From JALZVT01 sp039029135 (lineage in GTDB: Bacteria > Pseudomonadota > Gammaproteobacteria > Pseudomonadales > Azotimanducaceae), in the NCBI GenBank assembly GCA_039029135.1, contig JBCCGT010000008.1, forward strand, positions 62,001 to 126,000: 64,000 bases of DNA, given 5' to 3'. A program made the translations under genes and the position numbers. Shown here one piece after another: positions 35,600 to 44,329 of this stretch. Position 1 is the stretch's first letter. Each line of letters begins with the position of its first letter. The notes beneath the pieces are model-generated. The model did not search any database, had not been told where the DNA came from, and was given only the letters and a program-made list of their open reading frames with translations.

Positions 35600-36952
35600 T
35601 TGAACGAAGAACGCATCGCAGCCCCGAAAATTCTGATCTTCAGCCTGCCGTCGCTGGGTGCCTTCATGGCCAGCACGCTGGTGACCTTTTATCTGCTCAA
35701 GTTTGCGACCGACGTGCTGCTCATCGCCCCGGCGATCGTCGGCTGGATTCTGCTGGTGGCGCGCTTCTGGGATGCGGTCACCGACCCGGCGGTCGGGTGG
35801 CTGTCGGATCGCACGCGCACTTCGCTCGGACGCCGCAGGCCCTGGTTTCTGGGTTCGGCGCTGCCGCTGGCCGGCTCCGTCATCATGCTGTGGAGTCCGC
35901 CCGCCGACCTGTCCCCCAACTGGCTCGCGGCCTGGCTCGCGGTTGCGGTGCTGCTGTTCTACACGGCGTTCACCGCATTTCGGGTGCCGCATCTCGCGAT
36001 GGGCGCCGAGCTGTCGCGCGGTTACCACGATCGCAGCCGTGTCTTTGGCGTGATGCAGGTGGTGGAGTGCCTGGGCATGTTCGCCGCGGCCGGGTCCGTG
36101 GTGCTGCTCGAGCAGGCCGATGACCCGCGCGCGGTCGCCCGCCAGGTCGCCGTCGTCATCGCGGTGCTGGCGACCGTGCTGATTCTGATCGCCGTCTGGC
36201 AGACGCGCGAGCGCGCGGACTTTCAGGGCCGTGGCGGCGCGAGCCCGCGGCGCACCTTCACGGACGTGCTGACCAATCCCCACGCGCGCATCCTGATCGG
36301 CGTGTTCTTTCTCGAGCAGCTCGGGTTCGGCGCCCTGGTCGCACTCATTCCCTATCTCTCGGACTACGTGCTCCTCACGCAGGGCAGCACGGGGATCTAT
36401 CTGTTCGGCGCTATCGGCGCGACCATCGTCTCGATTCCGCTGTGGCTGCGGCTCGCGAAGCGCGTCGGCAAACGCGAGGCCTGGATGGCGTCGATCGCGA
36501 TCAAGGCGGCGCTGCTCGCGCTGGTCTGGCTCGCGGGTCCCGGAGACTTCTGGCTCATGCTGCTGGTGTCCAGTGCGGTCGGGCTGATGAACGGCTGCGG
36601 TTTCATCATCGGCCCGTCGCTGAAGGCCGACGTCGTGGACTGGGACGAGGCGCGCACGGGCGAACGCAAAGAGGGCGCTTATTTCGCCGCGTGGAACTTC
36701 GTGCAGAAGGCCGCCGGGGGCGCCGCGGTCTGGGTCGTTGGGCTGGCGCTCGGGCTGACGGGATTCGTGCCCAACGCGCAGCAGGGAGATGCCGCCCTGC
36801 TCGCGATCATCGGGCTCGCGTCAGTGCTGCCGATCGTCTGCTACCTGCTGGCGCTGGTCTTAATGTGGCGCTTTACGCTGGATGAGGCGGCGCACGCGCA
36901 GGCCCGAGCGCAGGCCGCTGCGCGCGACGCTGATAGCGCTGCGGTGCTCTAG
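35600..36952 (+). CDS. GPH-family (MelB-like) sugar:cation symporter
   Basis: A 450-residue twelve-helix carrier of the glycoside-pentoside-hexuronide family. The TTG start follows an AGCAGGA ribosome site. Characteristic stretches are FWDAVTDPAVGWLSDRTRTSLGRRRPWFLGSALPL (about 54-88) and the later YFAAWNFVQKAAGGAAVWVVG. As the third gene after uxaC and uxuB, it most likely imports hexuronates or oligouronides. The stop overlaps that of the convergent Gfo/Idh gene. Confidence 0.9.
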   Translation: MNEERIAAPKILIFSLPSLGAFMASTLVTFYLLKFATDVLLIAPAIVGWILLVARFWDAVTDPAVGWLSDRTRTSLGRRRPWFLGSALPLAGSVIMLWSPPADLSPNWLAAWLAVAVLLFYTAFTAFRVPHLAMGAELSRGYHDRSRVFGVMQVVECLGMFAAAGSVVLLEQADDPRAVARQVAVVIAVLATVLILIAVWQTRERADFQGRGGASPRRTFTDVLTNPHARILIGVFFLEQLGFGALVALIPYLSDYVLLTQGSTGIYLFGAIGATIVSIPLWLRLAKRVGKREAWMASIAIKAALLALVWLAGPGDFWLMLLVSSAVGLMNGCGFIIGPSLKADVVDWDEARTGERKEGAYFAAWNFVQKAAGGAAVWVVGLALGLTGFVPNAQQGDAALLAIIGLASVLPIVCYLLALVLMWRFTLDEAAHAQARAQAAARDADSAAVL

Positions 36953-38034
36953 CCCGGCGCGGCGTCTGCGATCCGCTGTGCCCGCATCGACAGCTCCGCC
37001 GCCTTGAAGACGTGGGCCTGGGTCATCGCGGTCTCGGTGCCGTCCAGCGCGTCGCGGATCAGCGCGGCAAAAAACGGATAGCCCACGCGGTCCTGGCAGT
37101 CGATGATCTCGACGCCCTGCCCGTCCGCTTTCAGCACCAGCGCCGCTGGCGTTGCGCGTCCCAGATCGGTGTACTTGCGCACCTCCAGCGTGCCGCGGCT
37201 GCCCATGATGAAGGTGCGGCCGTCGCCCCAGACCGGCATCCCGTCCGGGGTATACCAATCAACTCTCGCGTAGAAAGACGCGCCGTTGTCGCCCGTCAGG
37301 GACAGCTCGCCGAAGTCCTCCAGTCCGGGCCGGTCCGGATGACCGAGGTTCGCCACTCGGGCGAAGTTGACGCTCGCGTCCTCGCACCCGGCGTAGGTCA
37401 GGAACTGTTCGACCTGGTGCGAGCCGAGGTCGGTCAGGATGCCGCCGTAGCGCGACTTGTCGAAGAACCAGTCGGGTCGTGAGGCTTTTGACAGTCGATG
37501 CGGCGCGAGGGTCGTCACCTGCAACACCTCGCCGATCGCGCCGGCTGCGATGATCTCGCCGGCGTGCCAGCCGGCTTCGTTGTGCAGGCGCTCGGAGTAA
37601 TAGACGAAGTAGCGCCCGCCCGTCGCGGCGACGACGTCGCGCGCGGACGCGAGCTGCTCGAGCGACGTGAATGGCGACTTGTCGGTGAAGTAATGCTTGC
37701 CCGCGCGCAGGACCGCTTCGCCGATGGCGCCGCGTTCGTTCGGCACGGCGGCCGCGGCGATGAGCTGCAGCGCCTGATCCTGTAGCAGTTCGTCGAACGA
37801 CCGCGCGACGCTCGCGGCTGGGAACCGCTTGGTGAACGCGGCGACGCGTTCTGGGTCCGGGTCGTAGACCGAAGTAAGCGTGGCACCGGCGGCGAGCAGT
37901 CCGGCGGTCTGGCCGTAGATGTGGCCGTGATCCAGATACGCCGCCGCGAAGCGAAACTCGCCCGGGCCGACGATCCGCTCGCCCCGTTGGTGTGCGTTTT
38001 CGGGCGCGTAGCTGGCGCCGTCTGCGATGCTCAT
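36949..38034 (-). CDS. Gfo/Idh/MocA-family sugar oxidoreductase
   Basis: A 361-residue NAD(P)-dependent oxidoreductase of the glucose-fructose oxidoreductase/inositol dehydrogenase family. The start at 38034 (MSIADGASYAPEN) avoids overlap with the Nramp-like gene that a longer frame would give. Blocks are AAYLDHGHIYGQTAGLLAAGA (about 25-45), GKHYFTDKSPFTS with the EKP-like catalytic lysine region, and GGILTDLGSHQVEQFL. The usual GxGxxG nucleotide motif is degenerate, and the N-terminus has AAYLDHGHIYG instead. It is last in a five-gene minus-strand operon of sugar-oxidation type. Confidence 0.85.
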   Translation of the reverse strand: MSIADGASYAPENAHQRGERIVGPGEFRFAAAYLDHGHIYGQTAGLLAAGATLTSVYDPDPERVAAFTKRFPAASVARSFDELLQDQALQLIAAAAVPNERGAIGEAVLRAGKHYFTDKSPFTSLEQLASARDVVAATGGRYFVYYSERLHNEAGWHAGEIIAAGAIGEVLQVTTLAPHRLSKASRPDWFFDKSRYGGILTDLGSHQVEQFLTYAGCEDASVNFARVANLGHPDRPGLEDFGELSLTGDNGASFYARVDWYTPDGMPVWGDGRTFIMGSRGTLEVRKYTDLGRATPAALVLKADGQGVEIIDCQDRVGYPFFAALIRDALDGTETAMTQAHVFKAAELSMRAQRIADAAPG

Positions 38035-38053
38035 GATGCTGCGCCTGTGACGC

Positions 38054-39346
38054 TCACGGCAGCCACCCCAGCCCGACGCCGGTGGAATAGCACACGCTCG
38101 CTGCCACCAGCGCGATGCACGCGAGCATCGCGGCGTTGTACGCGATCCTGCGCGCGCCGGTCGGCATATCGTTGCCGAGAAAGGCCCCTCGATTGTTGAG
38201 CAGCAGCCAGCCGACGTAGGCGATCGGCAGCAGAAAGCCACAAATCGCAGAGGTCGGCAGAATTACGTAGGGCCCCATCGAGGACCACAGAAACACGCCG
38301 AGCACGGCCGGTGTGGGCAGGAGGCAGGCGAGGCGATAGCCGAGCGAGTCGTCGTTGAGCGCCAGCATCGCCTTGGCGGCGGCGCCGCAGGTCAGCATGT
38401 GCATGACCAGCGAGCCGACCGCCATGCCCAGCACGCCGAGCGGGAAAATCAGGCGCCCCGCGACCTCGCCGAGCCCGGCGGCGACAAACATCTCGCCCGC
38501 CCGGGCCGGACTGATGCGGGACGCGAGGTCGCCGTCGCCGTGCAGCGCTCCTGCCGCGGCTACGCTGATCAGCGTCGTCACCAGCAGGTAGGGCAGCACC
38601 AGCCCGAGCACGATGTCGATGCGCGCCAGCGGGCGCTCGTCGCGGCCCCAGCCGCGGTCCAGCAGGGTGTAGCCGTAGACGAAGGTCATGTTGATGCCGA
38701 CCGCGGTGCCGAGCGCGGCCATCAGCGTCGTGACGCCGAAGCCGGTGGTGGGCAGCGAACTCGGCACGAAACCCGCGAGCACGTGACCCCAGTCGATGCG
38801 CTCGCCCGCGCGCAGGACGACCCAGGCGAAGGCCGCGATCACCAGCGCGCTGAGCAGTTTGATCGCGGTCTCGAAGGCGCGGACGCCGACCCCGCCGTTG
38901 GTGTAGCGCCAGACGGTGAGCGCACAGAGCGCCCACACGAGCAGGGCCAGAACGAACAGATACAGCTCCCGTGCGGCGCCGCTGACGGTCAGCCCCGCGC
39001 TCACGGCGACGGCCTCTTCGAGCATCCCCGCTGCGAGCGGGTAGTGGGAAAACCCCCAGATGACGCTCGACGCCAGGGCCGCGATACCCCACAGCCAGGC
39101 GAGCGTCGGCGAGACGTGACGGCGCATCGCCTCGAAGGGCGCCTCGCCTGTGGACAGCGTCTGGTGCGCGAGCGCAAACAGCATCACGCAGCCGATCAGC
39201 ATCGCCACCGGCTGGACCCAGAGAAACTCGTAGCCGAAGGCCGCGCCGAGCGTCAGTGAGGTAATCGCCGAACCGCCGCCGAGGGTCATTGCGCCCTGCA
39301 GCCAGCCGGGCCCGCCGGCGCGAATGCTCTGCCACAGCGCGCTCAA
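38054..39346 (-). CDS. Nramp-fold transporter lacking the canonical metal-binding motifs
   Basis: A polytopic carrier of about 430 residues with the Nramp fold. TTG 39346 is preferred because it avoids overlap with the upstream Gfo/Idh gene; ATG 39421 is the alternative. Standard Nramp metal transporters carry DPGN in helix 1 and MPH in helix 6. Here helix 1 reads GPGWLQGAMTLGGGS (12-26) and helix 6 GTAVGINMTFVYGY, so the metal ligands are absent. It sits between two sugar dehydrogenase genes. Transport of something other than Mn2+ or Fe2+ is likely, but the substrate is unknown. Confidence 0.8.
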   Translation of the reverse strand: MSALWQSIRAGGPGWLQGAMTLGGGSAITSLTLGAAFGYEFLWVQPVAMLIGCVMLFALAHQTLSTGEAPFEAMRRHVSPTLAWLWGIAALASSVIWGFSHYPLAAGMLEEAVAVSAGLTVSGAARELYLFVLALLVWALCALTVWRYTNGGVGVRAFETAIKLLSALVIAAFAWVVLRAGERIDWGHVLAGFVPSSLPTTGFGVTTLMAALGTAVGINMTFVYGYTLLDRGWGRDERPLARIDIVLGLVLPYLLVTTLISVAAAGALHGDGDLASRISPARAGEMFVAAGLGEVAGRLIFPLGVLGMAVGSLVMHMLTCGAAAKAMLALNDDSLGYRLACLLPTPAVLGVFLWSSMGPYVILPTSAICGFLLPIAYVGWLLLNNRGAFLGNDMPTGARRIAYNAAMLACIALVAASVCYSTGVGLGWLP

Positions 39347-39371
39347 TCTCGCCGCTCGCGCCGGGAAGCGC

Positions 39372-40508
39372 TCAACGGTACGACGCGTCCATGTCGACGG
39401 CGACGTCGAGCGGCGCGGCATCGCGCGGCCGGCTGTCCGCCAGGCGAATGTCCATGGCCCGACGGAACGCCGCACGATCCAGCGGCAGCGTCACGCGTAG
39501 ATCCTGCCATGCGGACAGCAGCAGCGCGCCCGCCAGCTCTAGCGAACCGAGGCCTTCGCTGAACGGCGTCGCGAGCGTCGCGTCGCCGCGAACCGCGGCG
39601 ACGACGTTGTTCAGGACACACGCATGCTGGCTGGCGGGTTCCTCCACGGCGATCTCCTCGGTCGCGAAGTCGGGTAGGCCGAACAGGTCTGTGGTCGTTG
39701 CGCAGTGTTCCGGGACGGACGGCGTCGCGTGCGTGAGCGTCAGCCGTTCGCCGTCGTAGCGCAGGGTGGCCTCGTCGCCGACGATCTCGAACAGGTTGGT
39801 ACCGGGTGCCTCGCCCGTGCAGCAGACCAGCGTGCCGGTCAGGCCGTCGTCGTAGCGCAGGAGGGCAGAGACCTCGTCCTCCACCTCGATGGGGTGGTAC
39901 TTGCCGAAACTAATGTCCGCGATCACCGAGGCAGGCAGGCCGAGAATCCACTGCAGCGCGTCGAGATTGTGGATGCACTGGTTTAACAGCGCGCCGCCGC
40001 CCTCGCCCTGCCAGGTGCCGCGCCAGTCGCTCACCGCGAAGTAGGCGTTGGGTCGATACCAGGTCGTCATCAGGCAGTGAAAACGCCGCAGCCGGCCGAG
40101 CCCGCCGCCGCGAACGATCTCGTGCATGCGCCTATAGGCGCCGTGCCAGCGCTGATTGAGCATCACGGCGGCGAGCCGGTCAGGTCTGGCGGCGGCGGCC
40201 AGTTCGTCCGCCAGGTCGAAGGCCATGGCGAGCGGCTTCTCGACCAGCACGTGACAGTCCGCAGCCAGCGCGGCCTTGGCCATCGGGTAGTGCGCGAGCG
40301 TGGGCGTGGCGATCAGCACGACGTCCGCGTTGGGGCGCTCGAGCAGGTCGTCGAGATGCGCGTAGCGTTCGATCCCGGCCGGCAGCTCGACGGCGTTGCG
40401 CTCGACGACGGCGCTGACGGTGGCGTCGGGCACGGCGTCGCTCAGCAGCGTCGACACGTGCGCCCGACCGATGTTGCCGTAGCCGACGACCGCGAAGCGA
40501 ACGCTCAC
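39372..40508 (-). CDS. Gfo/Idh/MocA-family sugar oxidoreductase
   Basis: A 378-residue oxidoreductase with the N-terminal dinucleotide motif FAVVGYGNIGRAHVSTLL (GYGNIG at 9-14), the HVLVEKPLAM catalytic block (EKP, about 91-93) and the C-terminal substrate barrel (GGGALLNQCIHNLDALQWILG). It would oxidise or epimerise a sugar using bound NAD(P). The start ATG overlaps the stop of the upstream cytochrome-dehydrogenase gene in an ATGA junction, showing translational coupling. Confidence 0.92.
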   Translation of the reverse strand: MSVRFAVVGYGNIGRAHVSTLLSDAVPDATVSAVVERNAVELPAGIERYAHLDDLLERPNADVVLIATPTLAHYPMAKAALAADCHVLVEKPLAMAFDLADELAAAARPDRLAAVMLNQRWHGAYRRMHEIVRGGGLGRLRRFHCLMTTWYRPNAYFAVSDWRGTWQGEGGGALLNQCIHNLDALQWILGLPASVIADISFGKYHPIEVEDEVSALLRYDDGLTGTLVCCTGEAPGTNLFEIVGDEATLRYDGERLTLTHATPSVPEHCATTTDLFGLPDFATEEIAVEEPASQHACVLNNVVAAVRGDATLATPFSEGLGSLELAGALLLSAWQDLRVTLPLDRAAFRRAMDIRLADSRPRDAAPLDVAVDMDASYR

Positions 40509-43348
40509 GGGGCGGCGATCCTGGGTAGCAGGCGTCCGCCGTCACCGCCGTCCAGACGCACGCCGTTGACGCGGCCGTCGTCGTCGAGCACGAATTCGAG
40601 GCGTATGTTGCGCGGCTCGAACAGGAAATGATCTTCCTTCAGCTCTCGCAGCGGTCCCTTGAACAGGCCCGCGTCGATGGTGAGCGCCGCACCGTCGTAG
40701 GTGAAGCGCAGCGGACGTGCGGGATGTCCGTAGCCGCCCTCGTAAAGCCGATAGTGGGTGTTGAGCTGCAGGGCGTTCAGCTCGGCAGCTGTCCACAGGG
40801 CGTTGCGATCGGCGGTGGCGGCGCGTATTCGCTGTACGAACGGCGGGTCGATCGCCCTCGCGCTGTGGCCCCAGGAGCGGCGGAGATAGGTCAAAAGGCC
40901 CGCCGCCACGGCGTCGTCGAAGCCGGGGTAGCTGCGATGACCGGGCATCGCTGAGTTCCAGAGCTGGCCTGAGACGTCGATCGGGCCCGACAGGCCCTGC
41001 AGGACGATACGTGCCAGCCGCTCCGGTGCCTCCAGCACCCAGGGCGAGTCCTTGAGCGGTGGACCGAGTGCGGCGACCCCGGCGCCGTCGGCGCCGTGAC
41101 AGTTCGTGCAGCTCGCAGCGTAGAAGGCGGCGCCCTGGTCGAGGCGCACCCGCTGCGTCGCAGTCAGCGGTTTGGCGTCGGCGGGCAGCGCGTCGCCGTC
41201 CCAGGTGAAGCCGGTGCGCGCGCGGGCGATGGCCGGCCACAGCGCGCTGTCGCGCGGCGCGAACAGGGGATGGGGTGCTGCCAGGCGAGCGCGCTCGAAT
41301 CCCGGTGCTCGGGTCGCCTCGAACAGCCCGTTGAGCAGCGCGCGCTGGCGCCAGGCGCCGTCGACGCCGAGGGCTTCGATGCGATCCAGCAGCGCGACGC
41401 TGCCGGCGCCCGTCGCCTGGAAGAATTGCTGGGCCAGCGCCGCGAGCACCTGACTCGCGCTCGCGCTGGGTTCCCGCGCGGCGAGTGCTGCCAGCAGCCG
41501 ATCCAGAATCTCGACCTCCGCGCCGCGCGCCGCCGCCTGCGCGGCGAGCCGCTGAATCGGCGTCGACTCGGGACTCAGCAGCAGCCGTTCCAGAGCATCC
41601 AGCGTGTCTGGGTCGTCTAACCCGTGACGCAGCGCGGTGATCGCGTGTATCTGAGCCCGGCTGCCGTTTGGCACCTGGGCGAGCAGAGTCAGACGCTTGT
41701 CGCCGTCGAGCAGCGCGCCGCCCGCGAGCCAAGCCTGTTCGGCGACGATGGGGCCGCGCGTCAGCGCCGTCGCCACCGTCGCCGCGGACAGTTCGCCGCG
41801 TGCCTCCAGCAGCCACAGACCGCGTAGCGCGGCCCCCTGCGGACCCTCGGCCACGGCCGCGCGCAGCAGCGTCGGGACACTTGCCGAGTCGTGGCGCAGC
41901 AGGAGCCGCTGGGCGATGTCGCGCTGCCAGCGGTTCGGGCCATTGAGCCTGTCGACCAGCGCGGCGGCGTCCAGCGCGGGCCAGTCGGGCAACGCCGGCG
42001 GCTCGCCTGCCTCGGTGGGCAGCACGCGCCAAAGACGGCCGTAGCCCGGCGGGCGGTCCAGCTTGCGGGCCTCGATCTGCGCCTTGAGCTGCGGCGACAG
42101 ATAGACGTGGTCCTGGATGATCCCGCGGTAGAAGTCGAGCACGTAGAGCGCGCCGTCGGGACCGCCCAGCACCTGCACGGGTCGGAAGCGCTCGTCGGTG
42201 GAGGCGAGAAACTCCCGCTCCCCGAAGGTCGGGTCCGGGTACAGCCGGTGGTCGGCGGCGATGGTGGTGGTGCACGCGGCGGGCGACCCGCCGCCGCAGG
42301 CGTCGACGGGCAGTCGAAAGGCCGCGACCACGTTAGCCGCCGGTTCCGCGACGAAGGCGTTGGGCGCCTCGCTAGGGAAGCGCCCGCCCTGATAGATCGC
42401 CATGCCGCTCGCGGAGGTGGCGCTGCGCAGGCGACCGTCGGGGCGCAGCACGCCGGGCAGATAGGCGCGATTGACGCCGGGATTTACGCGCGCCGCGAAC
42501 ACCTCGTCGTTCCGGCTGACCCGCGCGCCCAGGCCGGGACCGGCGCGATGGCCGGCCGCGACGACGGCCTGGGCGTCGTATTCGTCCGCCAGCAGCAGGT
42601 TCGAGTTGGTGTTGTAGTAGAGCCGTCCGCGCGCGTCCTGGGCGATGCCCCACTGGCCGCGGAACAGCGTCGGCTCCTCGATCAGTTGGCCGTCGACGAG
42701 CTTCAGTCGGCGCGCGGACTTGGCGCTATAGAGCCAGTTGTCGAGCCCGACCAGGAGGCCGTTCTCGGCGTGCTCGACGCTGCCCCGGTGTTCGCCGTAA
42801 GCGCCGAGCAGTTGTCTGCGCGCACAGTCGATGTCGCGCGACCAGCCGCTCGCGCTCGGGCACAGCCACAGCTTGCCCATCTCGGCGACCAGCACGCCCT
42901 CGTTGACGATGCGCACCGCGCGGGGCAACACGAGATCGTTGAGCAGCGTCTCGCGCGTATCGAACCTCCCGTCGCCGTCGACGTCGGTCAGCCGCGCGAG
43001 CGCGCCGATCGGCCGCTCTTCGCCGGTGCCCTCGGTGTCCGTCATGTAGGCGCGCATCTCCGTGACGTACAGGCGGCCATCCTCGTCCCAGTCCGCGGCG
43101 ACGGGATCCTCGAGCAGCGGCTCGGCGGCGGCGAGTTCGAGCGCATAGCCCGGCGCGCGCCTGAACGCCTCGAGCGCCTGCGACGGCGTCAGCACGGGCG
43201 CAGGCGGCGTCAGTACGGTCTTGTAGAACGGCTGCTCCGCGGTCTCGGGCTGCGGTGACGCCGCATCCGGCGTTTCGGATTCTCGCGCCGCCTGGCAGCC
43301 GCTCAGCAAAGTCGCGACCAGCAGCGCCGTCAGGCGGCGGTGGATCAT
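40505..43348 (-). CDS. secreted lipoprotein: PQQ-type sugar dehydrogenase-like beta-propeller, HEAT-like region and cytochrome c
   Basis: A 947-residue protein that starts at 43348, overlapping the upstream stop as ATGA. Residues 1-18 are a lipoprotein signal (LLSGC, Cys18). Residues 75-500 or so resemble the large membrane-bound dehydrogenases common in Planctomycetes and Bacteroidetes: AADWDEDGRLYVTEMRAY and GPDGALYVLDFYRG. Residues 530-690 are alanine-rich helical repeats, HEAT-like. A C-terminal haem motif SCTNCHG lies near residue 746. It probably oxidises a sugar or polyol in the periplasm and passes electrons to its own haem. Confidence 0.87.
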   Translation of the reverse strand: MIHRRLTALLVATLLSGCQAARESETPDAASPQPETAEQPFYKTVLTPPAPVLTPSQALEAFRRAPGYALELAAAEPLLEDPVAADWDEDGRLYVTEMRAYMTDTEGTGEERPIGALARLTDVDGDGRFDTRETLLNDLVLPRAVRIVNEGVLVAEMGKLWLCPSASGWSRDIDCARRQLLGAYGEHRGSVEHAENGLLVGLDNWLYSAKSARRLKLVDGQLIEEPTLFRGQWGIAQDARGRLYYNTNSNLLLADEYDAQAVVAAGHRAGPGLGARVSRNDEVFAARVNPGVNRAYLPGVLRPDGRLRSATSASGMAIYQGGRFPSEAPNAFVAEPAANVVAAFRLPVDACGGGSPAACTTTIAADHRLYPDPTFGEREFLASTDERFRPVQVLGGPDGALYVLDFYRGIIQDHVYLSPQLKAQIEARKLDRPPGYGRLWRVLPTEAGEPPALPDWPALDAAALVDRLNGPNRWQRDIAQRLLLRHDSASVPTLLRAAVAEGPQGAALRGLWLLEARGELSAATVATALTRGPIVAEQAWLAGGALLDGDKRLTLLAQVPNGSRAQIHAITALRHGLDDPDTLDALERLLLSPESTPIQRLAAQAAARGAEVEILDRLLAALAAREPSASASQVLAALAQQFFQATGAGSVALLDRIEALGVDGAWRQRALLNGLFEATRAPGFERARLAAPHPLFAPRDSALWPAIARARTGFTWDGDALPADAKPLTATQRVRLDQGAAFYAASCTNCHGADGAGVAALGPPLKDSPWVLEAPERLARIVLQGLSGPIDVSGQLWNSAMPGHRSYPGFDDAVAAGLLTYLRRSWGHSARAIDPPFVQRIRAATADRNALWTAAELNALQLNTHYRLYEGGYGHPARPLRFTYDGAALTIDAGLFKGPLRELKEDHFLFEPRNIRLEFVLDDDGRVNGVRLDGGDGGRLLPRIAAP

Positions 43349-44268
43349 GCGAGCCGCATCCGGGTCAGATAGTCGTAGGCGCGCTGCGCGGTCTGCATCG
43401 GTGCGGGCGGATTGTCGCGCTCGACGAAGAAGTAGCGGGTGCCGGCCGTCAGCGCCGCGCGCGTGACGGTTGGAAAGTCGATCATGCCGTCGCCCACGTC
43501 CGCGAAGTCGCCGGTAGCGTCTATGTCCTTCAGATGCATGGTGGAGAAACGCCCGGGGTGCGCGCGCAGGAACTCGAGCGGCTCTCGCCCGCCCTTGGTG
43601 ATCCAGTAGACGTCGATCTGCATCGCCATCAGTTCCGGTGCGATGCGTGCGAGCATGCGCTCGTACGGGACCACACCGTCGACGGGCGACAGCTCCCAGT
43701 CGTGATTGTGATAGCCGAAGCGAATACCGCGCGCGGCGCACAGCTCGCCCGCCCGCTGCAGGATCTCGATGCTCGCGTCCAGCTTAGCAAGCGTCGCGAA
43801 GTTATCGGGCATGAGCGCCGGCAGCACGAGGTCCGCCTGGCCGAGCGCCTCGCAGGCGTCGAGCGCGCCGCGCACGTTGTCGAGCAGATAGCGCGGCCCG
43901 GCGCGGCGACGAAACTCCGCGCGCTGCGCGGCGCGCGATAGGCTGGCGAAGTCGGCGGGCAGGACCGGCGAGATGCGGCCGACCGGCGCGCTCAGCCCGT
44001 TCTCCGCCAACAGTTGCTGGATGCGTTCGACGGGTCTGCCGAGGAAACCGAGCGCGGAAAACTCAACCTGCCGATAGCCGATCTCAGCGACGCGTGCGAG
44101 CGTGCCGTCGAAGTCGACGAACATCAGCGGCGTGAGCGTCGATAGCTGCAGCCCGAACGTCTCGAGCCGCTCGCGCGGCGGAGTGACGCTGGGCCCCGCG
44201 CATCCGGCGAGCCCGCCGAGCGGCAGAGTGGCGATCGATGTCAGCAGTTCCCGGCGCCTCATGCGCAA
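43345..44268 (-). CDS. TIM-barrel sugar phosphate isomerase/epimerase-like lipoprotein
   Basis: A 307-residue xylose-isomerase-like (AP endonuclease 2 family) TIM barrel. The N-terminus has arginines then a hydrophobic stretch and a lipobox LAGC (Cys23), so it is exported and lipid-anchored. Barrel motifs include FGYHNHDWEL (about 195-204), MQIDVYWITKGG and STMHLKDID, giving the expected Glu/Asp/His metal ligands. It is the first gene of the five-gene operon. The periplasmic location suggests epimerisation or lyase action on an oxidised (for example 3-keto) sugar made by the next gene product. Confidence 0.88.
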   Translation of the reverse strand: MRMRRRELLTSIATLPLGGLAGCAGPSVTPPRERLETFGLQLSTLTPLMFVDFDGTLARVAEIGYRQVEFSALGFLGRPVERIQQLLAENGLSAPVGRISPVLPADFASLSRAAQRAEFRRRAGPRYLLDNVRGALDACEALGQADLVLPALMPDNFATLAKLDASIEILQRAGELCAARGIRFGYHNHDWELSPVDGVVPYERMLARIAPELMAMQIDVYWITKGGREPLEFLRAHPGRFSTMHLKDIDATGDFADVGDGMIDFPTVTRAALTAGTRYFFVERDNPPAPMQTAQRAYDYLTRMRLA

Positions 44269-44329
44269 ACACCCTCGGTGTTTGCATCGTCCGCAGTTCC
44301 ATGCGTCCTGCGGGCTACATGCCGCCGCA

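Noticed and set aside
33934..35676. 580-codon minus-strand open frame opposite uxuB
   Set aside because: It covers a convincing UxuB in the other strand and has no domain; likewise the minus-strand frame opposite uxaC (32703-34031).
41891..43258. 455-codon plus-strand open frame opposite the dehydrogenase-cytochrome lipoprotein
   Set aside because: Antisense shadow; arginine- and alanine-rich low-information translation.
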